In this document: piece by piece, positions 33,509 to 45,418 of the stretch
How the letters are laid out: each line of letters begins with the position of its first letter
How positions within the stretch are numbered: the first letter of the stretch is position 1
Assembly: GCF_002575655.3 (NCBI RefSeq)
Contig: NC_053037.3
Coordinates: 320,505,294-320,569,293, forward strand
Length of the DNA: 64,000 nucleotides
Source: Aegilops tauschii subsp. strangulata
Taxonomy: Eukaryota; Streptophyta; Magnoliopsida; Poales; Poaceae
Reading direction: 5' to 3'
The notes under the pieces: model-generated
Told to the model about the DNA's origin: nothing
Databases searched by the model: none
Seen by the model: the letters and a program-made list of their open reading frames with translations, nothing else
Made by a program: the position numbers and the translations under genes

Positions 33509-34414
33509 ATGGCTCGTGCTGTTGTTCCGTTGAATTTTAATGCGTTCCTTGAGAAAGCAAAGTTGAAAGATGATGGTAGCAATTACACGGACTGGGTCCG
33601 TAACTTGAGGATTATCCTCATTGCTGCACAGAAGAATTACGTCCTGGAAGCACCGCTAGGTGCCAAACCTGCTGCAGGAGCAACACCAGATGTTATGAAC
33701 ATCTGGCAGAGCAAAGCTGATGACTACTTGATAGTTTAGTGTGCCATGCTTTACGGCTTAGAACCGGGACTTCAACGATGTTTTGAACGTCATGGAGCAT
33801 ATGAGATGTTCCAGGAGTTGAAGTTAATATGCCCGGATTGAGAGATATGAAGTCTCCAATAAGTTCTACAGCTGCAAGATGGAGGAGAATAGTTCTGTCA
33901 GTGAGCATATACTCAGAATGTCTGGGTATAACAATCACTTGATTCAACTGGGAGTTAATCTTCCGGATAATAGCGTCATTGACAGAATTCTTCAATCACT
34001 GCCACCAAGCTACAAGAGCTTTGTGATGAACTATAACATGCAAGGGATGGATAAGACGATTCTCGAGCTCTTCGTAATGCTAAAGGCTGCGGAGGTAGAA
34101 ATCAAGAAAGAGCATCAAGTGTTGATGGTCAATAAGACCACCGGTTTCGAGAAAAAGGGCAAAGGGAAGAAGAAGGGGAACTTCAAGAAGAACAACAAAC
34201 AAGTTGCTGCTCAAGAGAAGAAACCCAAGTCTGGACCTAAGCCTGAGCTGAGTGCTTCTACTGCAAGCAGACTGGTCACTGGAAGCGGAACTGCCCCAAG
34301 TATTTGGCGGATAAGAAGGATGGCAAGGTGAACAAAGGTATATGTGATATACATGTTATTGATGTGTACCTTACCAGAGCTCGCAGTAGCATTTGGGTAT
34401 TTGATACTGGTTCT
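33509..34414 (+). pseudogene. Gag and start of protease of element A, broken
   Basis: Copia gag (UBN2-like) beginning MARAVVPLNFNAFLEKAKLK. In-frame TAG at 33737-33739 and a frameshift with a small deletion near 33825. It resumes with MEENSSVSEHILRMSGYNNH and SLPPSYKSFVMNYNMQGMDK. The zinc-knuckle region near 34250 is altered by another frameshift. It ends in the protease active-site motif (VFDTGS) at 34414, where element B is inserted. Confidence 0.9.
34410..34414 (+). repeat. Left target duplication of element B (GTTCT)
   Basis: Identical to 41316-41320. Confidence 0.95.
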
Positions 34415-36132
34415 TGTTGGGAATCGTAGCATAATTTTAAAAATTTCCTACGCTCACCAAGATGCATCTATGGAGTGTACTAGCAACGAGGGGAAAGGAG
34501 TGCATCTACATACCCTTGTAGATCGCGAGCGGAAGCGTTCCAATGAACGTGGATGACGGAGTCGTACTCGCCGTGATCCAAATCACCGATGACCGAGTGC
34601 TGAACGGACGGCACCTCCGCGTTCAACACACGTACGGTGTAGCGACGTCTCCTCCTTCTTGATCTAGCAAGGGGAAGGAGAGGTTGATGGAGATCCAGCA
34701 GCACGACGGCGTGGTGGTGGATGTAGCGGGTCTCCGGCAGGGCTTCGCAAGCTTCTGCGAGAGAGAGAGAGGTATTGCAGGGGAGGAGGGAGGCGCCCAA
34801 GGCTGTTGTGTTGCTGCCCTCCCCCCCCTTTATATAGGCCCCCTGGGGGGGGGGCGCCGGCCCCAAGAGATGGGATCTCAAGCGGGGGGCGGCGGCCACA
34901 AGGGGGAAAGGGGTTGCCTTGCCCCCCAAGGCAAGGGGGAACTCCCCCCTAGGGTTCCCAACCCTAGGCGCATGGGGGGAGGCCCAAGGGGGGCGCCCCA
35001 GCCCACTATGGGCTGGTTCCCTTCCACTTTCAGCCCACGGAGCCCTCCGGGATAGGTAGCCCCACCCGGTGGACCCCCGGGACCCTTTCGGTGGTCCCGG
35101 TACAATACCGGTAACCCCCGAAACTTTCCCGGTGGCCGAAACTGGACTTCCTATATATAATTCTTCACCTCCGAACCATTCCGGAACCTCTCGTGACATC
35201 CGGGATCTCATCCGGGACTCGGAACAACTTTCGGGTTTCCGCATACATATATCTCTACAACCCTAGCGTCACCGGACCTTAAGTGTGTAGACCCTACGGG
35301 TTCGGGAGACATGCAGACATGACCGAGATGCCTCTCCGGTCAATAACCAACAGCGGGATCTGGATACCCATGTTGGCTCCCACATGTTCCACGATGATCT
35401 CATCGGATGAACCACGGTGTCGAGGATTCAGTCAATCCCGTATGCAATTCCCTTTGTCAATCGGTATGTTACTTGCCCGAGATTCGATCGTCGGTATCCC
35501 AATACCTTGTTCAATCTCGTTACCGGCAAGTCTCTTTACTCGTACCGCAATGCATGATCCCGTGACTAACGCCTTAGTCACACTGAGCTCATTATGATGA
35601 TGCATTACCGAGTGGGCCCAGAGATACCTCTCCGTCACACGGAGCGACAAATCCCAGTCTCGATCCGTGCCAACCCAACAGACACTTTCGGAGATACCCG
35701 TAGTGCACCTTTATAGTCACCCAGTTACGTTGTGATGTTTGGCACACCCAAAGCACTCCTACGGTATCCGGGAGTTGCACGATCTCATGGTCTAAGGAAA
35801 AGATACTTGACATTGGAAAAGCTCTAGCAAACGAAACTACACGATCTTTTATGCTATGCTTAGGATTGGGTCTTGTCCATCACATCATTCTCCTAATGAT
35901 GTGATCCCGTTATCAATGACATCCAATGTCCATAGTCAGGAAACCATGACTATCTGTTGATCAACGAGCTAGTCAACTAGAGGCTTACTAGGGACTCGTT
36001 GTTGTCTATGTATTCACACATGTATTACGATTTCCGGACAATACAATTATAGCATGAATAATAGACAATTATCATGAACAAAGAAATATAATAATAACCA
36101 TTTATTATTGCCTCTAGGGCATATTTCCAACA
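34415..36132 (-). repeat. 3' LTR of element B (1718 bp)
   Basis: Minus strand begins TGTTGGAAATATGCCCTAGA and ends CGATTCCCAACA. TATA box (minus CCTATATAAAGG) at about 34827-34838. Confidence 0.93.
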
Positions 36133-36164
36133 GTCTCCCACTTGCACTAGAGTCAATAATCTAG

Positions 36165-39100
36165 TTACATTGTGATGAATCGAACACCCATTGCGTCCTG
36201 GTGTTGATCATGTTTTGCCCTAGGGAGAGGTTTAGTCAACGGATCTGCTACATTCAGGTCCGTATGTACTTTACAAATATCTATGTCTCCATTTTGAACA
36301 CTTTCACGAATGGAGTTGAAGCGACGCTTGATATGCCTGGTCTTCCTGTGAAACCTGGGCTCCTTCGCGAGGGCAATAGCTCCAGTGTTGTCACAGAAGA
36401 GAGTCATTGGGCCCGACGCATTGGGAATCACCCCTAGGTCGATAATGAACTCCTTCATCCAGACTGCTTCCTGTGCTGCCTCCGAGGCTGCCATGTACTC
36501 CGCTTCACATGTAGATCCCGCCACGACGCTTTGCTTGCAACTGCACCAGCTTACTGCTCCTCCATTCAAAATATACACGTATCCGGTCTGTGACTTCGAG
36601 TCATCCAGATCTGTGTTGAAGCTAGCATCGACGTAACCCTTTACGATGAGCTCTTCGTCACCTCCATAAACGAGAAACATATCCTTAGTCCTCTTCAGGT
36701 ACTTCAGGATATTCTTGACCGCTGTCCGGTGTTCCTTGCCGGGATTACTTTGGTACCTTCCTACCAAACTTACGGCAAGGTTTACATCAGCTCTGGTACA
36801 CAGCATGGCATACATAATAGACCCTATGGCCGAGGCATAGGGGATGACACTCATCTCTTCTATATCTTCTGCCATGGTCGGGCATTGAGCCGTGCTCAAT
36901 TGCACACCTTGCAATACAGGCAAGAACCCCTTCTTGGACTGATCCATATTGAACTTCTTCAATATCTTGTCAAGGTATGTACTCTGTGAAAGACCAATGA
37001 GGCGTCTTGATCTATCTCTATAGATCTTGATGCCTAATATATAAGCAGCTTCTCCAAGGTCCTTCATTGAAAAACACTTATTCAAATAGGCCTTTATACT
37101 TTCCAAGAATTCTATATCATTTCCCATCAATAGTATGTCATCCACATATAATATGAGAAATGCTACAGAGCTCCCACTCACTTTCTTGTAAACACAGGCT
37201 TCTCCATAAGTCTGTGTGAACCCAAACGCTTTGATCATCTCATCAAAGCGAATGTTCCAACTCCGAGATGCTTGCACCAGCCCATAGATTGAGCGTTGGA
37301 GCTTGCATACTTTGTTAGCATTCTTAGGATCGACAAAACCTTCCGGCTGCATCATATACAACTCTTCCTTAAGGAAGCCGTTAAGGAATGCCGTTTTGAC
37401 GTCCATCTGCCATATCTCATAATCATAGTATGCGGCAATTGCTAACATGATTCGGACGGACTTCAGCTTCGCTACGGGTGAGAAAGTCTCATCGTAGTCA
37501 ACCCCTTGAACTTGTCGATAACCCTTAGCGACAAGTCGAGCTTTGTAGATGGTCACATTACCATCTGCGTCCGTCTTCTTCTTAAAGATCCATTTGTTTT
37601 CTATGGCTCGCCGCTCATCGGGCAAGTCAGTCAAAGTCCATACTTTGTTTTCATACATGGATTCTATCTCGGATTTCATGGCTTCTAGCCATTTGTCGGA
37701 ATCCGGGCCCGCCATCGCTTCTTCATAGTTCGAAGGTTCACCGTTGTCTAACAACATGATTTCCAGGACAGGGTTGCCGTACCACTCTGGTGCGGAACGT
37801 GTCCTTGTGGACCTACGAAGTTCAGTAACTTGATATGAAGTTTCATGATCATCATCATTAACTTCCTCCCCAGTCGGTGTAGGCACCACAGGAACATTTT
37901 CCCGTGCTGCGCTACTTTCCGGTTCGGAAGGGGTGACTATCACCTCATCAAGTTCCACTTTCCTCCCACTCAATTCTTTCGAGAGAAACTCCTTCTCTAG
38001 AAAGGACCCGTTCTTGGCAACGAAGATCTTGCCTTCGGATCTGAGGTAGAAGGTATACCCAATAGTTTCCTTAGGGTATCCTATGAAGACGCATTTTTCT
38101 GATTTGGGTTCGAGCTTTTCAGTTTGAAGTTTCTTGACATAAGCATCGCATCCCCAAACTTTTAGAAACGACAGCTTAGGTTTCTTCCCAAACCATAATT
38201 CATACGGTGTCGTCTCAACGGATTTAGACGGTGCCCTATTTAAAGTGAATGCGGCAGTCTCTAAAGCATAACCCCAAAATGAGAGCGGTAAATCGGTAAG
38301 AGACATCATAGATCGCACCATATCCAATAGAGTGCGATTACGACGTTCGGACACACCATTTCTCTGAGGTGTTCCAGGCGGCGTGAGTTGTGAAACTATT
38401 CCACATTTCCTTAAGTGTGTACCACATTCGTGACTTAAATATTCTCCACCACGATCTGATCGTAAGAATTTTATTTTCCTGTCACGTTGATTCTCAACTT
38501 CACTCTGAAATTCCTTGAACTTTTCAAAGGTTTCAGACTTGTGTTTCATTAGGTAGACATACCCATATCTACTTAAATCATCAATGAGAGTGAGAACATA
38601 ACGATATCCTCCGCGAGCCTCAACACTCATTGGACCACACACATCGGTATGTATGATTTCCAATAAGTTGGTTGCTCGTTCCATTGTTCCGGAGAACGGA
38701 GTCTTGGTCATCTTACCCATGAGGCATGGTTCGCACGTGTCAAATGATTCATAATCAAGAGACTCTAAAAGTCCATCTGCATGGAGCTTCTTCATGCGCT
38801 TGACACCAATGTGACCAAGGCGGCAGTGCCACAAGTATGTGGGACTATCGTTATCAACTTTACATCTTTTGGTATTCACACTATGAACATGTGTAACATC
38901 ACGTTCGAGATTCATCAAAAATAAACCATTGACCAGCGGGGCATGACCATAAAACATATCTCTCAAATAAATAGAACAACCATTATTCTCGGATTTAAAT
39001 GAGTAGCCATCTCGAATTAAACGAGATCCAGATACAATGTTCATGCTCAAAGCTGGCACTAAATAACAATTATTGAGGTTTAAAACTAATCCCGTAGGTA

Positions 39101-40145
39101 GATGCAGAGGTAGCGTGCCGACGGCGATCACATCGACCTTGGAACCATTCCCGACACGCATCGTCACCTCGTCCTTCGCCAGTCTCCGTTTATTCCGTAG
39201 TTCCTGTTTTGAGTTACAAATATGAGCAACCGCACCGGTATCAAATACCCATGAGCTACTACGAGTACTGGTAAGGTACACATCAATTACTTGTATATCA
39301 CATATACCTTGGGTGTTGCCGGCCTTCTTCTTGTCCGCTAAGTATTTGGGGCAGTTCCGCTTCCAGTGACCACTTCCCTTGCAATAAAAGCACTCAGTCT
39401 CGGGCTTGGGTCCATTCTTTGACTTCTTCCCAGTAACTGGTTTACCGGGCGCGGCAACTCCCTTGCCGTCCTTCTTGAAGTTCTTCTTACCCTTGCCCTT
39501 CTTGAACTTAGTGGTTTTATTCACCATCAACACTTGATGTTCTTTTCTGATCTCCCCTTCCGCTGATTTCAGCATTGAATATACCTCGGGAATGGTCTTT
39601 TCCATCCCCTGCATATTGTAGTTCATCACAAAGCTCTTGTAGCTTGGTGGAAGCGACTGGAGGATTCTGTCAATGACCGCGTCATCCGGGAGATTAACTC
39701 CCAGCTGAGACAAGCGGTTGTGCAACCCAGACATTCTGAGTATGTGCTCACTAACAGAACTGTTCTCCTCCATTTTACAGCTGAAGAACTTGTCAGAGAC
39801 TTCATATCTCTCGACCCGGGCATGAGCTTGAAAAACCAGTTTCAGCTCCTCGAACATCTCGTATGCTCCATGTTTCTCAAAACGCTTTTGGAGACCCGGT
39901 TCTAAGCTGTAGAGCATGCCGCACTGAACGAGGGAGTAATCATCAGCACGCTGCTGCCAAGCGTTCATAACGTCTTGGTTTTCTGGGATTGGTGCTTCAC
40001 CTAGCGGTGCTTCTAAGACATAATCTTTCTTGGCTACTATGAGGATGATCCTCAGGTTCCGGACCCAGTCCGTATAGTTGCTGCCATCATCTTTCAGCTT
40101 GGTTTTCTCTAGGAACGCGTTGAAATTGAGGACAACATTGGCCAT
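36165..40145 (-). CDS. Copia gag-pol polyprotein, complete (1326 aa)
   Basis: Uninterrupted polyprotein of an Angela/WIS-type copia element. Start ATG at 40145, TAA at 36165-36167, 32 bp before the 3' LTR. Domain order is copia-specific, with integrase before RT. Gag spans about 1-245, with a zinc knuckle at 252-265 (CFYCKGSGHWKRNC). Protease has D302 in FDTGAVAHIC. The integrase has the pre-integrase His/Cys motif around 440-475 and a DDE triad at D501, D564 and E600. RT spans about 835-1090 with YVDD at 1000-1003. RNase H is near 1175-1310 (GYVDASFNTD; GSTCEAEYMA; DNTGAIALAKE). All key residues are present, so the protein looks competent. Its own RNA could not be copied, because the PBS is deleted, but it could serve other copies if transcribed. 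Confidence 0.95.
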   Translation of the reverse strand: MANVVLNFNAFLEKTKLKDDGSNYTDWVRNLRIILIVAKKDYVLEAPLGEAPIPENQDVMNAWQQRADDYSLVQCGMLYSLEPGLQKRFEKHGAYEMFEELKLVFQAHARVERYEVSDKFFSCKMEENSSVSEHILRMSGLHNRLSQLGVNLPDDAVIDRILQSLPPSYKSFVMNYNMQGMEKTIPEVYSMLKSAEGEIRKEHQVLMVNKTTKFKKGKGKKNFKKDGKGVAAPGKPVTGKKSKNGPKPETECFYCKGSGHWKRNCPKYLADKKKAGNTQGICDIQVIDVYLTSTRSSSWVFDTGAVAHICNSKQELRNKRRLAKDEVTMRVGNGSKVDVIAVGTLPLHLPTGLVLNLNNCYLVPALSMNIVSGSRLIRDGYSFKSENNGCSIYLRDMFYGHAPLVNGLFLMNLERDVTHVHSVNTKRCKVDNDSPTYLWHCRLGHIGVKRMKKLHADGLLESLDYESFDTCEPCLMGKMTKTPFSGTMERATNLLEIIHTDVCGPMSVEARGGYRYVLTLIDDLSRYGYVYLMKHKSETFEKFKEFQSEVENQRDRKIKFLRSDRGGEYLSHECGTHLRKCGIVSQLTPPGTPQRNGVSERRNRTLLDMVRSMMSLTDLPLSFWGYALETAAFTLNRAPSKSVETTPYELWFGKKPKLSFLKVWGCDAYVKKLQTEKLEPKSEKCVFIGYPKETIGYTFYLRSEGKIFVAKNGSFLEKEFLSKELSGRKVELDEVIVTPSEPESSAARENVPVVPTPTGEEVNDDDHETSYQVTELRRSTRTRSAPEWYGNPVLEIMLLDNGEPSNYEEAMAGPDSDKWLEAMKSEIESMYENKVWTLTDLPDERRAIENKWIFKKKTDADGNVTIYKARLVAKGYRQVQGVDYDETFSPVAKLKSVRIMLAIAAYYDYEIWQMDVKTAFLNGFLKEELYMMQPEGFVDPKNANKVCKLQRSIYGLVQASRSWNIRFDEMIKAFGFTQTYGEACVYKKVSGSSVAFLILYVDDILLMGNDIEFLESIKAYLNKCFSMKDLGEAAYILGIKIYRDRSRRLIGLSQSTYLDKILKKFNMDQSKKGFLPVLQGVQLSTAQCPTMAEDIEEMSVIPYASAIGSIMYAMLCTRADVNLAVSLVGRYQSNPGKEHRTAVKNILKYLKRTKDMFLVYGGDEELIVKGYVDASFNTDLDDSKSQTGYVYILNGGAVSWCSCKQSVVAGSTCEAEYMAASEAAQEAVWMKEFIIDLGVIPNASGPMTLFCDNTGAIALAKEPRFHRKTRHIKRRFNSIRESVQNGDIDICKVHTDLNVADPLTKPLPRAKHDQHQDAMGVRFITM

Positions 40146-40289
40146 TTGATCTACAATACATAGTGTAAAGATTTTAGACTAAGTTCATGATAATTGAGTT
40201 CATCTAATCAAATTATTTAATGAACTCCCACTCAGATAGACATCCCTCTAGTCATCTAAGTGAAACATGATCCGAATTCAACTAGCGTC

Positions 40290-41315
40290 ACCGGTAACCC
40301 CCGAAACTTTCCCGGTGGCCGAAACTGGACTTCCTATATATAATTCTTCACCTCCGAACCATTCCGGAACCTCTCGTGATATCCGGGATCTCATCCGGGA
40401 CTCGGAACAACTTTCGGGTTTCCGCATACATATATCTCTACAACCCTAGCGTCACCGGACCTTAAGTGTGTAGACCCTACGGGTTCGGGAGACATGCAGA
40501 CATGACCGAGATGCCTCTCCGGTCAATAACCAACAGCGGGATCTGGATACCCATGTTGGCTCCCACATGTTCCACGATGATCTCATCGGATGAACCACGG
40601 TGTCGAGGATTCAGTCAATCCCGTATGCAATTCCCTTTGTCAATCGGTATGTTACTTGCCCGAGATTCGATCGTCGGTATCCCAATACCTTGTTCAATCT
40701 CGTTACCGGCAAGTCTCTTTACTCGTACCGCAATGCATGATCCCGTGACTAACGCCTTAGTCACACTGAGCTCATTATGATGATGCATTACCGAGTGGGC
40801 CCAGAGATACCTCTCCGTCACACGGAGCGACAAATCCCAGTCTCGATCCGTGCCAACCCAACAGACACTTTCGGAGATACCCGTAGTGCACCTTTATAGT
40901 CACCCAGTTACGTTGTGATGTTTGGCACACCCAAAGCACTCCTACGGTATCCGGGAGTTGCACGATCTCATGGTCTAAGGAAAAGATACTTGACATTGGA
41001 AAAGCTCTAGCAAACGAAACTACACGATCTTTTATGCTATGCTTAGGATTGGGTCTTGTCCATCACATCATTCTCCTAATGATGTGATCCCGTTATCAAT
41101 GACATCCAATGTCCATAGTCAGGAAACCATGACTATCTGTTGATCAACGAGCTAGTCAACTAGAGGCTTACTAGGGACTCGTTGTTGTCTATGTATTCAC
41201 ACATGTATTACGATTTCCGGACAATACAATTATAGCATGAATAATAGACAATTATCATGAACAAAGAAATATAATAATAACCATTTATTATTGCCTCTAG
41301 GGCATATTTCCAACA
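40290..41315 (-). repeat. 5' LTR of element B, truncated (1026 bp)
   Basis: Same length and almost the same sequence as 35107-36132. It lacks the TATA-to-PBS side. Between it and gag only about 145 bp of leader remain (40146-40289). Confidence 0.92.
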
Positions 41316-41320
41316 GTTCT
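41316..41320 (+). repeat. Right target duplication of element B (GTTCT)
   Basis: Identical to 34410-34414. After it, the protease of A resumes. Confidence 0.95.
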
Positions 41321-43747
41321 GTTGCTAATATTTGCAACTCAAAACAGGGACTATGGATTAAGCGAACACTGGCTAAGGACGAGGTGACGATGCGCGTGGG
41401 AAATGGTTCCAAAGTCGATGTGATCGCCGTCGGCACGCTACCTCTACATCTACCTTCGGGATTAGTTTTAGACCTAAATAATTGTTATTTGGTGCCAGCG
41501 TTGAGCATGAACATTATATCTGGATATTGTTTGATGCAAGATGGTTATTCATTTAAATCTGAGAATAATGGTTGTTCTATTTATATGAGTAATATCTTTT
41601 ATGGTTATGCACCCTTGAAGAGTGGTCTATTTTTGATGAATCTCGATAGTAGTGATACACATATTCATAATGTTGAAGCCAAAAGATGCAGAGTTGATAA
41701 TGATAGTGCAACTTATTTGTGGCACCGCCGTTTGGGTCATATTGGTGTAAAGCGCATGAAGAAACTCCATACTAATGGACTTTTGGAATCACTTGGTACT
41801 TGCGAACCATGCCTCATGGGCAAGATGACTAAAACGCCGTTCTCCGGAACTATGGAGCGAGCAACTGATTTGTTGGAGATCATACATACTGATGTATGCG
41901 GTCCAATGAATGTTGAGGCTCACGGCGGGTGTCGTTATTTTCTCACCTTCACAAATGATTTAAGCAGATATGGGTATATCTACTTAATAAAACATAAGTC
42001 TGAAACATTTGAAAAGTTCAAAGAATTTCAGAGTGAAGTTGAAAATCATCGTAACAAGAAAATAAAGTTTCTGCGATCTGATCGTGGAGGAGAATATTTG
42101 AGTTATGAGTTTGGTCTACATTTGAAACAATGCGGAATAATTTCGTAAATCATGCCACCCGGAACACCACAGTGTAATGGTGTGTCCGAACGTCGTAATC
42201 GTACTTTACTAGATATGGTGCAATCTATGATGTCTCTTACTGATTTACCGCTATCGTTTTGGGGTTATGCTTTAGAGACGGCTGCATTCACGTTAAATAG
42301 GGCACCATCAAAATCCATTGAGACGATGCCTTATGAACTGTGGTTTGGCAAGAAACCAAAGTTGTCGTTTCTTAAAGTTTGGGGCTGCGATGCTTATGTG
42401 AAAAAGCTTCAACCTGATAAGCTCGAACCCAAATCGAAGAAATGTGTCTTCATAGGATACCCAAAGGAAACTGTTGGGTACACCTTCTATCACAGATCCG
42501 AAGGTAAGACATTTGTTGCTAAGAATGGATCCTTTCTAGAGAAGGAGTTTCTCTCGAAAGAAGTGAGTGGGAGGAAAGTAGAACTTGATGAGGTAACAGT
42601 ACCTGCTCCCTTATTTGAAAATAGTTCATCAAAGAAACCGTTTCCTGTGACGTCTACACCAATTAGTGAGGAAGTTAATGATGATGATGATCATGAAACT
42701 TTAGATCAAGTTGTTACTGAACCTCGTAGGTCAACCAGAGTAAGATCCGCACCAGAGTGGTGCGGTAATCCTGTTCTGGAGGTTATGTTACTAGACCATG
42801 ATGAACTTACGAACTATGAAGAAGCGATGGTGATCCCAGATTCCGCAAAATGGCTTGAGGCCATGAAATCTGAGATGGGATCCATGTATGAGAACAAAGT
42901 ATGGACTTTGGTTGACTTGCCCGATGATCGGCAAGCCATCAAAAATAAATGGATCTTCAAGAAGAAGACTGACGCTGACGGTAATGTTAATGTCTATAAA
43001 GCATGACTTGTTGCAGAAGGTTTTCGACAAGTTCAAGGGATTGACTATGATGAGACCTTCTCACCCGTAGCGATGCTTAAGTCTGTCCGAATCATGTTAG
43101 CAATTGCCGCATTTTATGATTATGAAATTTGGCAAATGGATGTCAAAACTGCATTCCTGAATGGATTTCTGGAAGAAGAGTTGTATATGATGCAACTAGA
43201 AGGTTTTGTCAATCCAAAGGGAGCTAACAAAGTGTGCAAGCTCCAGCGATCCATTTATGGACTGGTGCAAGCCTCTCGGAGTTGGAATAAACGTTTTGAT
43301 AGTGTGATCAAAGCATATGGTTTTTATACAGACTTTTGGAGAAGCCTGTATTTACAAGAAAGTGAGTGGGAGCTCTGTAGCATTTCTGATATTATATGTG
43401 GATGACATATTGTTGATTGGAAATGATATAGAATTTCTGGATTGCATAAAAGGATATTTGAATAAGAGTTATTCAATGAAGGACCTCGGTGAAGCTGCTT
43501 ATATATTGGGCATCAAGACCTATAGAGATAGATCGAGATGCTTAATTGGACTTTCACAAAGCACATACCTTGACAAAGTTTTGAAGAAGTTCAAAATGGA
43601 TCAAGCAAATAAAGGGTTCTTTCCTGTGTTACAAGGTGTGAAGTTGAGTAAGACTCAATGCCCGACCACTGCAGAAGATAGAGAGAAAATGAAAGATGTT
43701 CCCTATGCTTCAGCCATAGGCTCTATCATGTATGCAATGCTGTGTAC
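41321..43747 (+). pseudogene. Element A pol: protease end, integrase, reverse transcriptase (broken)
   Basis: Continuation of A after B. Protease remainder (VANICNSKQG), pre-integrase LWHRRLGHIGVKRMKKLH, integrase core (IHTDVCGP, RSDRGGEY, NGVSERRNRT) and RT (QMDVKTAFLNGF, LYVDDILL). In-frame TAA at 42146-42148 within the integrase, in-frame TGA at 43004-43006 early in RT, and a frameshift near 43320. It ends at TGTAC (43743-43747), where element C is inserted. Confidence 0.92.
43743..43747 (+). repeat. Left target duplication of element C (TGTAC)
   Basis: Identical to 59521-59525. Confidence 0.95.
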
Positions 43748-45286
43748 TGATAATCCCCAAGTGCAGGGAATCATCGTAGCAATTTCCAAAGGTGGAAGTG
43801 ACAAGTATGGAGTGTCGAACCCACAAGGAGCTAAAGGTAAGCTCAATATTCTCTCAAGCCCTATCTGCCACTGATACGACTCTATGTGCACCGAACGTTT
43901 GCTTCCAACTAGAAACGAGAAATAAAACTACGTTGTGGGTATGAAGAGGATAACTTTGCATGGTATCAGAGAGCTAAAATATAAAAGTAGGTGTTGTTAT
44001 CATAAAGTTAGAATATATTACTAAATATTATAAATAGCGAGTGTGGAATAATGGTGGATCAGTGTGCGGAATTGTCCTAGGCAATTATTAACAAGACCGG
44101 TAGTCGTCATTGCAATTTCATATGAGGGAGAGGCATAAGCTAACATACTTTCTCTACTTGGATCATATGCACTTATGATTGGAACTCTAGCAAGCATCCG
44201 AAACTACTAAAGATCATTAAGGTAAAACCCAACCATAGCATTAAAGCGTCAAGTCCTCTTTATTCCCATACGCAACAATCCCTCTTACTCGGGTTTGTGT
44301 TTCAGTCACTCACCAACCCACTATAAGCGAATCATGAACGTATTGCAACACCCTACAGCGGGAATCCCTCATGCTTGCGCGACACGGAGGGCACCATAGG
44401 ACAGCACCAAAATAAAACATACAACTCGTACCAACCTATATCATCAATCAACCCAAGGACAAAAGATATCTACTCAAAACATCATAGGATCGCAACACAT
44501 CATTGGATCATAATATGTAGCATAAAGCACCATGTTCAAGTAGGGATTACAGCGGGGTGCGGGAGAGTGGACCGTGTAAAAGAGATGAGGATGGTGATGA
44601 TGATGGTGATGTTGATGAAGACGATCACCGCGGCGATGATTCCCCTCTCAATGGCACTCCGGTGCCACCAAGAGAGAGGAGGAGAGGTTCTCCCCCTTGT
44701 GCTTCCTCCTCCATGGCCTCCACCCTCTGGTCCTTGGCCTTCATGGTGATGATGGCCCCTCCGGGATACTCCTCCATGGCCACCGATGATGATGGCCCCG
44801 TCCGGCAGGGTGCCGGAGAGGGCCTAGATTGACTTCTCGTGGCTACAGAGGCTTGCGGCGGCGGAACTTCCGATCTAGGTTTCTTTCTGGAAGTTTGGGT
44901 ATATATAGAAGAGTTTTGCGTTAATTTCACATCAGGGGGGTCTCCGGGCTGTCCACGAGGCAGGGGGGTGCGCCCCTGGGGGTGGGCGCGCCCCCCACCC
45001 TCGTGGGCAGCCCGAGACTCTTCTGGCCTGCTTCTGGTACTCCGTGGGCTTCTTCTGGTCCAAAAATGATCTCCGTCAAGTGGCACGTCAATTGGACTCT
45101 GTTTGGTTTTCCTTTTCCGCGATACTCTAAAAGAAGGAGAAAACAGAAACTGGCACTGGGCTCTAGGTTAATAGGTTAGTCCCAAAAATCATATAAAATA
45201 TCATATAAATGCATATAAAACATCCTAGAAGGATAGTATAATAGCATGAATACTTCATAAATTATAGATACGTTGGAGACGTATCA
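43748..45286 (-). repeat. 3' LTR of element C (1539 bp)
   Basis: Minus strand begins TGATACGTCTCCAACGTATC and ends TTGGGGATTATCA. Palindrome at 44945-45014, TATATATA at 44900-44907 (38 bp downstream on the minus strand). A GATGAT/GGTGAT microsatellite lies at 44585-44620. Confidence 0.93.
44900..44907 (-). promoter_or_regulatory. TATA box of element C 3' LTR
   Basis: TATATATA in TCTATATATACCCAAAC (minus). The same site recurs at 59134-59141 in the 5' LTR. Confidence 0.7.
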
Positions 45287-45418
45287 GCATCCCCAAGCTT
45301 AATTCCTGCTCGTCCTCGAGTAGGTAAATGATAAAAGAAATAATTTATGAAGTGTGAATGCTAGCAAGTGCTTAAGTTTGATCAATGATAATTCTAATCA
45401 CTATTTCTAGCATCATTA
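45287..45418 (-). other. 3' interior of element C with polypurine tract
   Basis: Minus strand AATTAAGCTTGGGGATGC directly before the LTR is the polypurine tract region. It ends at CATTA (45414-45418), D's target site. Confidence 0.75.
45414..45418 (+). repeat. Left target duplication of element D (CATTA)
   Basis: Identical to 54114-54118. Confidence 0.95.

Larger units (their letters stand above)
34415..41315 (-). mobile_element. Element B: WIS-like copia retrotransposon with intact gag-pol and deleted 5' region
   Basis: Minus-strand element in the protease codons of A. Complete 3' LTR (34415-36132), one open gag-pol frame, and a 5' LTR reduced to 40290-41315. The LTR's 3' part (about 690 bp), the primer-binding site and most of the leader are missing. 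The junction is at about 40290 (GCGTCACCGGTAACC). Both target duplications (GTTCT) are intact, so the deletion came after insertion. The shared 1026 bp of LTR differ at one base (35189 C against 40380 T region), so the insertion is very recent. Confidence 0.95.

Noticed and set aside
44580..44640. GAT/GGT-rich microsatellite as a regulatory array
   Set aside because: It is part of the C LTR and repeated at 58815-58870; plain microsatellite.
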